Assembly: GCA_020744425.1 (NCBI GenBank) | Contig: JAGMUV010000005.1 | Coordinates: 2,728,001-2,792,000 of the forward strand | DNA length: 64,000 nucleotides | DNA from: Dactylonectria macrodidyma | Lineage: Eukaryota > Ascomycota > Sordariomycetes > Hypocreales > Nectriaceae | Reading direction: 5' to 3' | Shown here: positions 36,475 to 47,286 of the stretch, one piece after another | How positions within the stretch are numbered: the first letter of the stretch is position 1 | Layout: each line of letters starts with the position of its first letter | Program-made: the position numbers and the translations under genes | The notes under the pieces: generated by a model | Told to the model about the DNA's origin: nothing | Database searches by the model: none | Seen by the model: the letters and a program-made list of their open reading frames with translations, nothing else

Positions 36475-36780
36475 ATGGCCGCGATCAAGAAGGCCTTCGA
36501 GGAGACGTTCCGGGGCCGCACAGCATTCACTGCATGCCACAGCGTCGTGGGCATTGGGACCAAAGGCGTTGAAGACATCCGCGCAAGCGATAGGCTGGTC
36601 CTGCTGCGAAACACAAGATACCCGCTTATTATATGCGAGGCACCCAACACAGCCGCTCAGCCTCGTAGGAGGTATCACGAGATCGTGGGGTTTGCTCATG
36701 TTCACGGGTACTCCGTTGGCGGCTTCAACGCCATCGACAAGATAAAACTACCTCCGAGGACAGTACTTCGGTTTCACTAA
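36475..36780 (+). pseudogene. C-terminal remnant of a HET-domain (heterokaryon incompatibility) protein
   Basis: An open frame of about 100 codons resembles the conserved C-terminal segment of many fungal HET-domain proteins: AFEETFRGRTAF, then VGIGTKGVEDIRASDRLVLL, a short strand with RYPLIIC, and EIVGFAHVHGYSVGG. Complete genes carry the HET domain several hundred residues upstream. Here the oleate-hydratase-like gene ends only 320 bases before, leaving no room for it. I read this as a decayed fragment. A small free-standing gene of this module cannot be excluded, because the frame starts with ATG and ends in a normal stop. Confidence 0.5.
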
Positions 36781-37096
36781 CCCACAACTCATGTCATCGA
36801 TCTTATGGTATCTTTATTGCGTCCTCCTAAATTCTTGACTATGTTATTTGTAAAATTTATGACATGTTGGAACTGGCAAAAGGCCTGAGCGTGGATGCTG
36901 TGCCTCGGGCCTTCGCACATAATCCGAAAGCGCGAGTCTAGAATGACCGAGGTGGATCCATCAAACCTCACTAGTCGGAGAATTCACCGTTACCGAACAA
37001 CATATATCTACATTGAGCGAGATTTCTCGTAACTGGTTTGTCGTATTTCCTATTTTTCCCATCGTTGTTTACCTAGTTGGAGCTAGATCGCTTACA
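36781..37096. other. short intergenic region
   Basis: About 315 AT-rich bases forming the promoter of the next gene. No coding signal. Confidence 0.5.
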
Positions 37097-37923
37097 ATGG
37101 CTCGCTTTCTGTACTTCACACGAAGGCGCCTTGTTGGCCTTGCGCAGGCGACGGCTGGTGCTTCTTTTGCTGGTGCTGCTGGATTCTGGTTCTGGACACG
37201 GAAGTGTCATTTTGAAGAGTTTGGTCCTCACAACGACAATCTGTTCCGCTATCCCATGCTGAAGCAGATCAACCCATACAATAACCCCGATTCTCACGAC
37301 ATGTGCGTACGAAGAGTACCGTTTTCACAACTAAAGCCAGAGCTGCTCGAGGATACTCTACAGGGAGGCAGCAAGCTGGTCGAGGCCTTTTGTCGTGGGA
37401 TTTGGGGACGATACGGTACGATAGAACGAGGCCGAGAAAACCAGCTGCCCACTAACTGGGTTAGGGTATTCTATTCAGCGAAAAATCATGGAGTCCTGGA
37501 AGGATGATAGCAATCAAGGTGATCTGTGGACGAAGGAGGAGCTTCTCACAAGTACATATGAACCAGGTGAGCAACTGGAAAATTGGACAAACACATAGAG
37601 AACGACTGACAGATGTCGCAGACACATTCATCACAAACCACTTTCACGTGTGGGAAAAGACACCACAATCATTGACAATACGAGGCTGCGTGCCGCCACG
37701 TCAAACCACGCCCACCCCAATGCCAATGGAAAACGTGATTGAGATCCGCGCAGACCTAGACAAGGAGAAACAAGAGGCAGTGCTCCGACTGAAGATGATG
37801 ATATTCGACGGAACGCAAGGGGCGTCGCAAGAACCCGATCCCTTTGGCGGATTTCCCGGGTGGCTTCATCGGCGGTACTCGGCGTTGCTGGTTGAGGCGG
37901 GGGCTGGGAATTGCATGCAGTGA
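37097..37923 (+). CDS. membrane-anchored protein of an uncharacterised fungal family
   Basis: Exons 37097-37415, 37465-37566 and 37622-37923 (introns 49 and 55 bp) encode 240 residues. A basic N-terminus and one hydrophobic helix (about residues 12-33) precede a globular part with blocks INPYNNPDSHDMCVRRVP, LVEAFCRGIW, ITNHFHVWEKTP, a strand-rich segment and a C-terminal PGWLHRRYSALLVEAG. I recognise this layout from a widespread but, to my knowledge, functionally undescribed fungal family. The second acceptor was chosen at 37621 because it restores the expected spacing between TSTYEP and ITNHF; using 37612 would add three residues. Membrane or mitochondrial anchoring is inference from the N-terminus. 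Confidence 0.75.
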
Positions 37924-38518
37924 GGAGAGAGCAGAGGGCTGGGTGGTGATTCCTAGGGCTAGGAACAATCGATAATTTTGTCGCTTGTGAATATAGACGA
38001 TAAAATAGAACGTAGACGCTTTCTCATTTTAGTCCAAACTACACAGATCATATTCTCGCCACTTCCCTTGCACTCTTATAGCTATCAGATGATTGGTACG
38101 TCCTCAACCTAGATGAAAGAAATATTGAAGGCCGGCCAACAGCCCTAGCGATCGTTGGAATAAATTCTCACAAGGCATATCGATAGTAGCAATCTCTTAT
38201 TTTCGGTTCTGTTCGGCGGCTAGCCCTACGCTCAGATCTTGAACTTGCACGACGATCTCAGATGTCATTATAACCCGAGAAATCTTAAAGCAAACTCAAA
38301 GAGGGCTTTCAACCCTACAAGCGCCAGGGTATCACTTCTATTAAAGCTTTGACTGATTCCAGCACGACCAATACAGTGTAGCAGTTATTTACAATCAAAC
38401 AGCTTACCGAACTTGACAAGCGGAGGAGGTCTCAGATGATTCTTCTAGTAAGACAATGGGCCGTGAATGATTTCATGGCACTTGAATGCTCGGGTGATTT
38501 TGCGTCAGAATAAACCGA

Positions 38519-38526
38519 CGGATAAT
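38519..38526 (+). promoter_or_regulatory. CGGNTAAT element (AraR/XlnR-like site)
   Basis: CGGATAAT fits the CGGDTAAW consensus known for the Aspergillus arabinanolytic activator AraR, a relative of the activator encoded at 43236. It is about 1 kb upstream of the permease start, so function is uncertain. Confidence 0.3.
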
Positions 38527-39014
38527 ACTGTCTTTCCCCATACCCCAGACATGTACTCCGCATTTACCCCTATATGATTGTCAAATTGTAAGTACAGGGT
38601 GATAAGTGATGACACTAGGACCTCTGCACATAAGCTTATTCTAAAAGCTAAAATGAAGGCAAACAAGTACACAACTAGGGGGGTTTGGCAGCTAGAGTTA
38701 TGTAGGAAAAATCAGCCTTGCCGACAGTCTACGATGGCCAATTGCGCAAGTCGCCCACACCCTCAAAGGTCAAAACCATAATCCAACAAAATCTCACCAA
38801 CGAACAAGACGCTCACATTACACCTTAAGCCGTTGAGCGACTGGAACCAGCATGCCCTACGCGAGTCTGGGGAATATTAACCATGTTGATTCGGCAAAGA
38901 ATGGGGTTCAAAGACGGTCCGGGCCATCATGTGAAGTTTGGGAGTTGGTGAAAGCCAAGCAGGATCAACGAAGAGTCGGGCGCTCACCTTGGCTGACGAT
39001 GAGAAAATGTCCGA

Positions 39015-39022
39015 CGGCTAAT
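39015..39022 (+). promoter_or_regulatory. CGGCTAAT element (contains GGCTAA)
   Basis: CGGCTAAT contains the XlnR core GGCTAA and differs by one base from the other CGGNTAAT elements in this cluster. It is 519 bases upstream of the permease ATG. Confidence 0.3.
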
Positions 39023-39533
39023 TATTCCATGGCTCTACTTCAGATTCCGCACGGACGCGGAGCCTTACCGGTTGGTCTATCAACAAACAAGCAAATTGAG
39101 CTTCGTACAGCTCATTTTGGAGCTAGAAGCTGTTTGGACGCTTCGTTCACAAGCGTAGCGTTAGTGGTTCGTCCCCAAGATGATCTTCGCTCTCCAGCCT
39201 CCAAGCCCCCTATCATCCCTGCCTCGTGGATCATGGTTCCAACTCAATCACGGCACAGACCCTGTTGGCTCTGTCCCCCTCACTCGTATGGCCAGGCTCG
39301 AAGCTTGGTTTCTCCACCCCCATGGAGAAGGCTGGGATATGGAGGCTATCCCCAGGATCCCCAGGTTCATGGAGCCTACCTGGACTCGAGGGACAAGAGA
39401 TATAAATTTACTCCGTCTCCTCCCGTTCTAGGTCATGCACTTGACCACCCTCTACTTAAGTACTGCCCTCGACTCGTCTTACTCGAATAATACCCTGCTC
39501 AGATTGCAATCGACCCGGAGACCGAGCCTGACA

Positions 39534-41096
39534 ATGGGCGTAAAGGAGTTTGTAAAGAGCAAGTCTCTTAGAGCACGGAACGATGTTAGGACAAACGCCG
39601 CAGAATTGACATTGAGAGAGTCAATTCTCCCCCTCGTTCTTGTCACCTCTCTTTTCTTCCTCTGGGGCTTCTCATACGGTAAGAGAATTACCTGTCAGCC
39701 AAGACACTCAATATTGAATCTCCTAGGCCTCCTCGATACCCTGAACAAACACTTCCAGAATGTGTTGGACATCACTAGAGCCAGGTCTGCAGGCCTTCAG
39801 GCCGCTTACTTTGGGTAATTATTGTCAATGATGTCTTGCACTGCTTCCACTGACGACGCATCCCAGAGCCTACCCCCTTGCATCTCTGGGTCACGCAGCC
39901 TGGATCCTCCGCCACTGGGGGTACAAGGCGACATTCGTCTGGGGCCTTTTCCTCTACGGCCTCGGCTCCATCGTCGCGATTCCGTGCATCAAAGCCAAGT
40001 CATTCGAAGGGTTCTGCGTTGCCATCTTCATCATCGGAAACGGGCTCGGATCTCTGGAGACAGCTGCCAACCCCTACATCACCGTCTGCGGCCCACCCAA
40101 GTACTCTGAAATCCGCATCAATCTTTCCCAAGCTTTCAATGGAATCGGCACCGTGGTGGCCCCTCTCATGGGCTCGTACGTCTTCTTCAAGTTCGGTGAT
40201 GAGGAAGCTCTGTCAAACGTGCAGTGGGTTTACTTGGCCATCACTGTGTTTGTATGGAGTCTTGCAATCGTTTTCTGGCTGGCCAAGATCCCGGAAATCA
40301 CCGACGCCGATATGGCTTTCCAGGCAGCTGAGGTGCACGCTGGACACGATGACAAGCCTTTCATCAAGCAGTACCCCCTTTTTCACGCCGCCGCTGCACA
40401 ATTTTGCTATACCGGCGCGCAGGTTGCCATCGCAAGGTAGGTTTTGCACCGGGAGCTGGTCCACAGACTACAGCTTGCTGACGAGAAAGCAGCATGTTCA
40501 TCAACTACGTTGTTGAGACGCGTCCCGGTACCGACGACGCCCTAGGAGCACAATTTTTCGCAGGCGCCCAAGGCGCTTTTGCCGTTGGCCGTTTCGCAGG
40601 TGTTGTGCTGATGCGCTTTGTAAAGCCGCGTTTGGTCTTCCTCGCCTTCTTGAGCAGCTGCATCATCTTCATCGCGCCGGCTATCAGGCACACAGGCAAC
40701 ACCGGAATGGCAATGCTTTTCATCGTCCTATTCTTCGAGTCGATCTGCTTCCCGACTATCGTTGCGCTTGGTATGCGGGGCCTTGGTCGTCACAGCAAGC
40801 GAGGCAGCGGATGGATCATTGCAGGTGTGGCTGGCGGCGCGGCTATCCCGCCTTTGACAGGTGCCGTCGGCGATGCGGAGGATAATATGGGCATTGCCAT
40901 GGTGGTGCCGCTGGCTTTCTTCGCATTGACTTTGACCTATGCTCTGGCTGTCAACTTTGCACCGCGATACCGCGATGTTGCTGACGCTTTTACGGCCGCG
41001 GATATTGGAACTGATGGAACTGGAACCGATTTGGAATTGAAGAAGGATGAGCAGAATGACATCGATGACGCACAAGTTGAGAAGGCGGCAGCATGA
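39534..41096 (+). CDS. FucP-type MFS sugar permease (L-fucose:H+ symporter family)
   Basis: Exons 39534-39678, 39727-39814, 39867-40436 and 40493-41096 (introns 48, 52 and 56 bp) encode 468 residues with about 12 membrane helices. It begins with the family signature LVTSLFFLWGFSYGLLDTLNKHFQ, and GNGLGSLETAANPY follows in helix 4-5. D52 and E142 correspond to E. coli FucP D46 and E135, which couple transport to protons. The family moves L-fucose, glucose/galactose or related sugars across the plasma membrane. It is the first gene of a block that also contains a fuconate dehydratase, an SDR and an XlnR/AraR-type activator, which favours a 6-deoxysugar such as L-fucose as substrate. Substrate is inferred from context. 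Confidence 0.92.
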
Positions 41097-41393
41097 GTGA
41101 CCACCCTGTGAAGGAGTTCTGCGCGACGCCCTGGTTCTGGTTCTGGTTCTGTGACATGAACTGAGTATCTAGCAAGGCCGATTACAACATGTTATTCTTA
41201 TACGGGATGTAAATAAGAATTGATGCCTTTCGCTATGGATTTTTTTTTTTTGAACCATAGTTTCACATGAAATTGAAAGCTCCATATTAGTTTCCCGCTG
41301 GGTCCTCTTCTGTCTTCTCCACAGGCCGTCGTCCGTAAGTCGAGTATCTGGAAACAAGTCAGCAGTGCCACGTATAATCAGGACATGAGGTAC

Positions 41394-42684
41394 CTACACA
41401 GGCCAGTAAGCGTGGATGCTCTTATTCCTCAGATCCTTCCTGACAGATGCCAAGAATACTGTGACCTCCTCCTGACTCCATCCTAGAACCCTAGTGAAGC
41501 CAGCCATGGCGAGGGCCTCAAGGCCTTGGAGAGCGTCCATGTTGGTGTTGTTCCACGCCCCAAGCTCCTTATAATGCTTGTCCTTGGGCCAAGGACCGGT
41601 TGGCCACTTGAAAGTAGTCTCGACAATATCCACGAAGCCGGCTTCTTTCAACAGATTCTTATTCTTCGTGTTATCCTGGAACGGCCGGCCGATCTTGGTT
41701 GATGCCTCGTCTAGGAGTTTGATGCACTTCGAGAGCGGGCTGTCATCCTTGAGGGTGTTGTCATCGGACTTAGCGAAGAGATCAATCTCCAGAAGCTCTA
41801 CGTAGCCGCCTGGGGCGAGGTTACTGAGCGAGTCAGAGGCTCAGTTGCATACCGTGGCGTGAAGAACTTACGCGTATATGTTCTTGACGTAGTCTGGCCA
41901 GCTCTTGATGCTAAACGTCATCATTCGGCTATGGACATAGTCAAAGGGCTCCGAAAAAGACCACGGCTCTTCGATATCGTCGATGAAGAATTCGACATTT
42001 GGGGGAACACTACAGCTTAATCAATACTCGTTGCAACCGCGAGGCGTTTTGGAGGGGTTCGACTTACAAACTCGGCTGGATGGGCGACAGATCGACACCG
42101 ATAACTCTAGCCTCCGGATGCTCGTCACCAAAGTCAATCGCCCAGATTCCCGTGCCGGTGCCAACGTCAAGGACCCTCTTGACCTTTGAATCCGGGTCAT
42201 TGGGAGGCGCCAGGCCAAGTTTGTTGCCGAGAGTGACGATAAACAGATTGTGCTGCAGGTCTTCCCTGGGTAAGCACACGTGAAAACCCCAATGAAGCTT
42301 CACGACTTACCTAGTCTCTCACATTCGATGTCGTCGTTGGGGAGGTTGTATTCTACATATACCAGTCAGCGATGGCATAGAAACCGAAAAGCGGCGAGAC
42401 TTGCTTCCATCCTTGTACCGATGATAAGTCCTCCCATTTTCTTGTCTGTACTGAACAATGGAGCTCCTGAGGCTCTCCGAAGACGATGCAACTTCCTTTG
42501 GAGTCGGTTAGGATCAATTCTCGCATCGCTGTGACATACATACCAAACCAAGCGAAGAATCACGCTCGTCATCTATCTAAGTGCCGTTAGCTCGTGGCCT
42601 ATGTTCTTCGCATGATCTTTATGCCTCCTCGTCGGGGACAAGAACAGGAGCCACATTGACCGTGGCGTCGTTGTCGTTACACAT
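41394..42684 (-). CDS. LaeA-like SAM-dependent methyltransferase (TAM type)
   Basis: Exons 42576-42544, 42495-42405, 42352-42311, 42260-42068, 42009-41872 and 41823-41394 are supported by frame and family pattern. A first exon 42684-42625 is likely but would need a GC donor at 42624. The total would be 328 residues. Order: acidic N-terminus with DDERDSSLG, RSSIVQYRQENGRTYH, LPNDDIECERLDLQHNLF, SAM motif I VLDVGTGTGIWAIDFG, acidic motif II IGVDLSPIQP, then FVPPNVEF and APGGYVELLE. The third intron (42404-42353) reads GC-AG with a strong GCAAGT donor. Such proteins are common in fungal secondary-metabolite and regulatory loci; the substrate cannot be told. It sits between the permease and the activator and shares a 551 bp promoter with the activator. 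Confidence 0.85.
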
Positions 42685-43235
42685 TGTTTTCGAGGCTCAC
42701 TACACTGTTGTTTAATCGCGCAAGCATGAAGTCAAAAGAGTCCCGACATGTGCCTCTGCCTTGCAGAAGCCGAGCTTTAAAGGAGCTCAATACACCCTGG
42801 CCGACACCCCTGTGACATTCGTCATCATGTTGGGTGAACCAACACGGCAAATTGCATAGAAAACATACGACGAGCGCATGAGCTTGGCACAGTTTGGTGA
42901 CTTCAACTACATCCATGAGTTGCTTCGATAAAGCGAGTTATCTGTGGTTTTCCACTTGAACTAGTCTCGGCAGCTGTCCTCAGTTTATAGTACGGACCTT
43001 ATTTAGCTTAGACGCAGACGTGTCAAGGCCGAAGCGTCTATGTCTCCTCAGTCCCAATACGAGAACAGATCCTGGCCTCATTGACCCCGCCCGCTAAACC
43101 ATTGCAGTAAAGCTCCCCTTTCCCCGCCAAGCGACCCCGTTGGCGTGGAGAAAACAAGGATAAAAGGGACTGATCGCTTCACTTTATCCAAGCGATAAGT
43201 TCCAAGCCCTTGCTCAGTGGCATCGTCTGCTGATA
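42685..43235. other. divergent promoter of methyltransferase and activator
   Basis: 551 bases between divergent start codons. No CGGNTAAT element was found here. There is no coding signal. Confidence 0.6.
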
Positions 43236-45866
43236 ATGTCGCCTTCTACCGCTGAACAGGACCACCATAGCCATTACCAGCTACGATCTCACGAGAACCA
43301 CGATCGGCCGAGGAAGCGGATTACAAGGGCATGTGACAAATGCAGCGCGTCTCGCACGCGCTGTGACGGCAAGTCGTAAGTTTTCTGTAGCACATTCACT
43401 GAAGCTGAAGGAAAGGGGTCCTAAGTTCCTAACTTTTATAGACCTTGCCGCCGCTGCAATGGTGCGTTTCTGTTTTCACAATATCAGGCGCTTTTGGAGC
43501 TAATTTTACCATCATGATTAGAATACGGGTACGCTTGCGCTTATACCCGCCAGGCCAAGAAGCGTGGCCGTCCGCCTGCAACTACGGGCCCTAGGGAATG
43601 CGTGACGACGTCGACAAGACATGGAGATAGGAGCTTTCACAGTTTGGCATATCACTCCCGAGAAGAGGTTTCGCAGTCTAGCGCACAGAACCCCAGTGAA
43701 AATGGAAGCCACGATGGGCATTCGCAACCAGATGAGCATGATGGATCGATCTCAATCTGGGCGTCAAATGGCTTCGATTATGGCATGAACCACCATATTT
43801 CGGTCGATCAGTCGCTTCCATGTGGCCCGGAATTTCTCCCTCCGCCAGAGAGCGCCCAGGATGGCTGCGACGTTTCTGAAAGCGATGATGATGACGACTT
43901 ACCTGCGGCGCAAGATACGGAAGGGCCAGCGACGACAATAGTCTCCCAAGACTCGCCGTTGTCTTTGAGAAATGCCAGCATAACCAATGGATCCTTGAGA
44001 AGCGACCCAAACACCCACAAGCCCTTGTGGTTCTCTTCCCGTCGCAGGGAAAGCAGGAATGAATGTCGATACCCTTTCCTTAACCCGGTGCTACCTTACA
44101 TACGCGACATTATCTCAGTACCCGTTGCATGCGAGCTGCTCGACATCTTTCTAACTGATCCCGGGAGCTCGCTATTTCATGGTGCCTCGCCGTTTATTCT
44201 CACTAGGATATTTCGCAAGAAGTCCATTCTTCATCCTACGAACCCGCGCCCGACAACGCCCGCTTTGATCGCTTCCATTCTGTGGTGTGTTGCTCAAACG
44301 GCCGACGTCATGCTCTTACAAGTACCCGGCATGAGATCCAAGGTCGTCAATCAGCTCTACGATTTGACTACCTCGCTAGTCTCACAGCGTGATCCCGACA
44401 GATGGCGGCGAGTGCCTGGTCTGTTTCTCCCCCAAATATGTCGATCCCCAGTGCTGTGCTGACTTTACCACAGGCGGAGTTAGAGTTGATAAAGATGCTT
44501 CTGGTCTTCCGTTCGAAAGTCCTATGGTCTTTCCATCAACAGAAGCCACAACCGGGACGGTCGGCACTCTGGACGATGCCTTAACGTTCCTTTTCCTGAC
44601 CATCGCGGTGTCCGGGTTGGACTTCAAATCAGACTGCCAGAAGTGGTGGTCAAAATCCACCAGATTAGTCCTTTCGATGAAACTTAATCGCGAAGACGAA
44701 CGCTGTCTGGAAACTGAGCAACCTTGCTCCAGTCCACTATGTTCCTGTCAAAGACAACAGCTGGAGCCCACTCACGCGAGCTTGGAACAACGCGAAGAAC
44801 GGCGGCGAGTCTTCTGGCTTTGCTATAGCTTGGATCGACATCTCGCTTTGTCATATAATATGACGGTTCTTATACCAGACTCTTACTGCGAGGTATTCGG
44901 TAAGTCATAATCATCCCAACCGTGTGCAGCCTTGCTCATTCTCGCAGCTCCGTTACCAGAGGTCGTGTGGGAGAATTTAGATGACATACCCCTCGAAGAG
45001 CTTCAAGTTCGAACTCTGACTCCTCCTACTACCGCTTCTGGCACAACATTCTTCGAATACTTCCTCCCATTGATGGTGATCCTCGGCGACATTATCGAGA
45101 TCCACCACCGACGCCGGCATCCTCGACTCGGTGGGGGTGATGGGGACCGATCTGTGCTCTTGATAAGAGAGCTTTTGGAGAGATACGAACTTAGCCTCGT
45201 AGCCCTGGAGGATGATGGCGTCTTTGGTGTCGAATCCGCTGGCTTACCCCACGACACGGCATCAACGGCAAACTCAGACGTACGCAACCACACACAGCTC
45301 CAACTAGTGCGCAATTACGGTATGCATATCCTCCACGTGCTTTACGTGCTTCTCTACGGAAAATGGGATGCTATCTGCATGATGGATGACGATGATGGTT
45401 GGATCACATCCGAGGGCTTCGCCGAGTGCGCGTCCCACGCCATCTCATCGTCCCAAACTATTGCCAAGATTCTGGAGATTGACCCCGAGTTGACTTTCAT
45501 GTCCTATCTCTTTGGCATCTACCTTTTGCACGGGAGCTTCATCTTTCTGCTGTTTGCCGACCGAATGCCCCAGCTTGGGCCCAATCAGTCTGTGGAGCTT
45601 GCGTGCGAAAATATCATCCGGGCTCATGAAGTTGCTGTCGTCACTTTGAATACGGAGTTTCAGGTAATCATAGCTTCTTTTGTCACGTCTACTTTGTGGA
45701 ACAACCGCTGACTCTCGGATTTCAGAAAACCTTTAGAAAGGTCCTCCGATCAACTTTGTACAGCGTGCGTGGTTGGGATAAGGCAAATATGGAGGCTCAC
45801 AGGTCAAGGCGGAGGATTCTTTCGCTATATAGATGGAATATGGGTGGCCGGGGGCTTAATCTGTAG
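43236..45866 (+). CDS. Zn(II)2Cys6 transcription factor, XlnR/AraR-like
   Basis: Six exons (43236-43375, 43442-43461, 43522-44418, 44474-44899, 44948-45663, 45726-45866) encode 779 residues. The binuclear zinc cluster is complete: C33, C36, C43, C49, C52 and C59, followed by a basic KKRGRP linker. A Ser/Asp-rich linker leads to a fungal-specific regulatory domain with LDDALTFLFLTIAVSGLDFKSDC, KWWSKSTRLVLSMKLNRE and EERRRVFWLCYSLDRHLALSYN. The C-terminus FRKVLRSTLYSVRGW and ILSLYRWN resembles XlnR/Xyr1 and AraR, activators of xylan and arabinan use. Exon 2 is only 20 bases. The third donor (44419, GTCTGT) is unusual but is the only one that keeps frame into the next exon. As the only regulator in the block, it probably controls the adjacent sugar genes. 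Confidence 0.9.
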
Positions 45867-45945
45867 CTTCATAAAGAACAGGGAAAGATAAAGGACACAG
45901 ATCCTTGGCTCGCTAATAAGAAACATGATAAAATTTGCGTGCATC

Positions 45946-46790
45946 TCAAATCCATGCGCCGTCAACTCCATACACGCTGCCGCTTACAAACGTGCTCTCG
46001 GGTCCAAGCAAGAAAGCAATGACATTTGCTGTCTCTTCTGCTGTTCCTTGTCGCTGGAACGCCGTGGGCTCATCAAATGGCGCATCCTTGGGCCTGCCTT
46101 TCGCGTCCCACTCCTTCTGCATCAGCGGCGTGTAGATGGAGCCTGGAGCGACGCTGTTGACGCGAACCTCGCGATGGCCATTCTCCAGCGCGGCGACTTT
46201 TGTGAGAGCATTAACTGCGTGTTTGCTAGCATCATAGGCAGCATGCTTTGCGAAACCTGTAGCTGTTAGGGCCGGAATTGGGATTTATTTGTGATATTGA
46301 GCTTACCTTTTGAGCCGTGAACTGACGAGACATTGACGATAGATCCACCGGCGCTGATGTGCTGCAATTCGGCGCGGAGGCAGTACATTGTGCCAGTCAG
46401 ATTAACCGCCAAGATGCGATCCCATTCACCATCTTCTAGTTCTGTAATGGCCGCAGTGCCATGGACCTTGCCAATGATGCCAGCGACGTTGGCCGCTCCG
46501 TCGAATCGCCCGTATTCAGCCACAATAGACTCAACCCACGAATCGACCTGACTTCTTTGGGAAACGTCCAGTCTGGTGATCATGAAAGACGCCTTCTGCG
46601 CTCCAAAATAGGTCTCGGCCTCTTTCAGTGCTTTTTGCTCAATATCGGCGATGCACACGGTGGCGCCTCGTTTGGAGAGAAGTTTGGCTGTTGCGAGCCC
46701 GATTCCGCTGGCACCGCCTGTAATGCCAAACACTTTGCCCTGTAGCGGGGCATACGCTTGAAGGGAATCTGATGAACTTGTAGTGTGCAT
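45946..46790 (-). CDS. short-chain dehydrogenase/reductase, NAD-type
   Basis: Exons 46790-46307 and 46256-45946 (intron 50 bp) encode 264 residues, a classical SDR length. The nucleotide motif is TGGASGIG (24-31). D49 at the end of strand 2 (IADIE) predicts NAD(H) preference. The NVAG motif is at 101-104, and catalytic S156, Y169 and K173 lie in NVSSVHG and YDASK. In oxidative L-fucose catabolism SDRs serve as L-fucose dehydrogenase and as 2-keto-3-deoxy-L-fuconate dehydrogenase; context suggests one of these roles here. It is tail-to-tail with the activator gene (80 bases) and divergent from the fuconate dehydratase. Start set at 46790, just before the Rossmann fold; an in-frame upstream ATG at 46832 is less likely. 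Two adjacent acceptors (46257 or 46263) differ by two residues. Confidence 0.92.
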
Positions 46791-47007
46791 GGCTTTGGAC
46801 TGACGGAGATAAACACGGCAACGATGGAACAAAGACGAAATGATGTATGAAGAAAGTGAGTAGAGTACAGAGTGATGCTTGATTTAATGAACATTTCTTT
46901 CTGCACGTCGGCGATACCGTCGTGCTTCACGAAATGCGTCTACCCTAGGTATCTCGGTCCGACTATCCTATGGCCAGACGCTAAGTCCCAAAAGGAAAGA
47001 CGGGAAG

Positions 47008-47015
47008 CGGATAAT
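47008..47015 (+). promoter_or_regulatory. CGGATAAT element (AraR-like site)
   Basis: Exact match to CGGDTAAW in the shared promoter of SDR and fuconate dehydratase, 279 bases from the dehydratase ATG and 225 bases from the SDR ATG. Identical to the element at 38519. Confidence 0.4.
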
Positions 47016-47098
47016 ATGGAAAAGGAAAAAGCAAGTGGGGAACAGAAAGCTCGCGACGGGTATTTAAAAAAACATCCGACTAATAGTTGCCCGTATAT

Positions 47099-47106
47099 AT
47101 TACCCG
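47099..47106 (-). promoter_or_regulatory. CGGGTAAT element (AraR-like site)
   Basis: ATTACCCG on the plus strand, CGGGTAAT on the minus strand, a second CGGDTAAW match in the same divergent promoter. Confidence 0.4.
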
Positions 47107-47286
47107 ACGGGAAAAAACCCTCTTTTGGCAAGTTAGTTCCTTAGTGGAGACTCCATCTCGGTAGTTCCACAGCAAGTTGTGTAAGTTAGGCATTAGAAGT
47201 GAGGGCTTTCAAGATGCTCAAATACGCTGTCTTCCCCTTGATGGGATGGGCCGTTTCAAAGACTTCCAGACGCCAGAACGGTCACA

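Larger units (their letters stand above)
37924..39533. other. intergenic region upstream of the permease
   Basis: About 1.6 kb. CGGATAAT (38519) and CGGCTAAT (39015) occur here, and a TATAAA-like box is near 39400. The 212-codon frame at 38852-39490 runs into the core promoter and has no domain, so I reject it. Confidence 0.5.
46791..47286. other. divergent promoter of SDR and fuconate dehydratase
   Basis: 496 bases between divergent starts. It contains two CGGNTAAT elements in opposite orientation, 91 bases apart. There is no coding signal. Confidence 0.6.

Noticed and set aside
38852..39490. 212-codon plus frame upstream of the permease
   Set aside because: It overlaps the TATA region and leader of the permease, and no domain or splice signal supports it.
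42620..42630. Apparent frameshift in the methyltransferase N-terminus
   Set aside because: A 48-base intron with GCTAAC branch and CTTAG acceptor restores the frame, so I do not call the gene broken, although the GC donor is weak.
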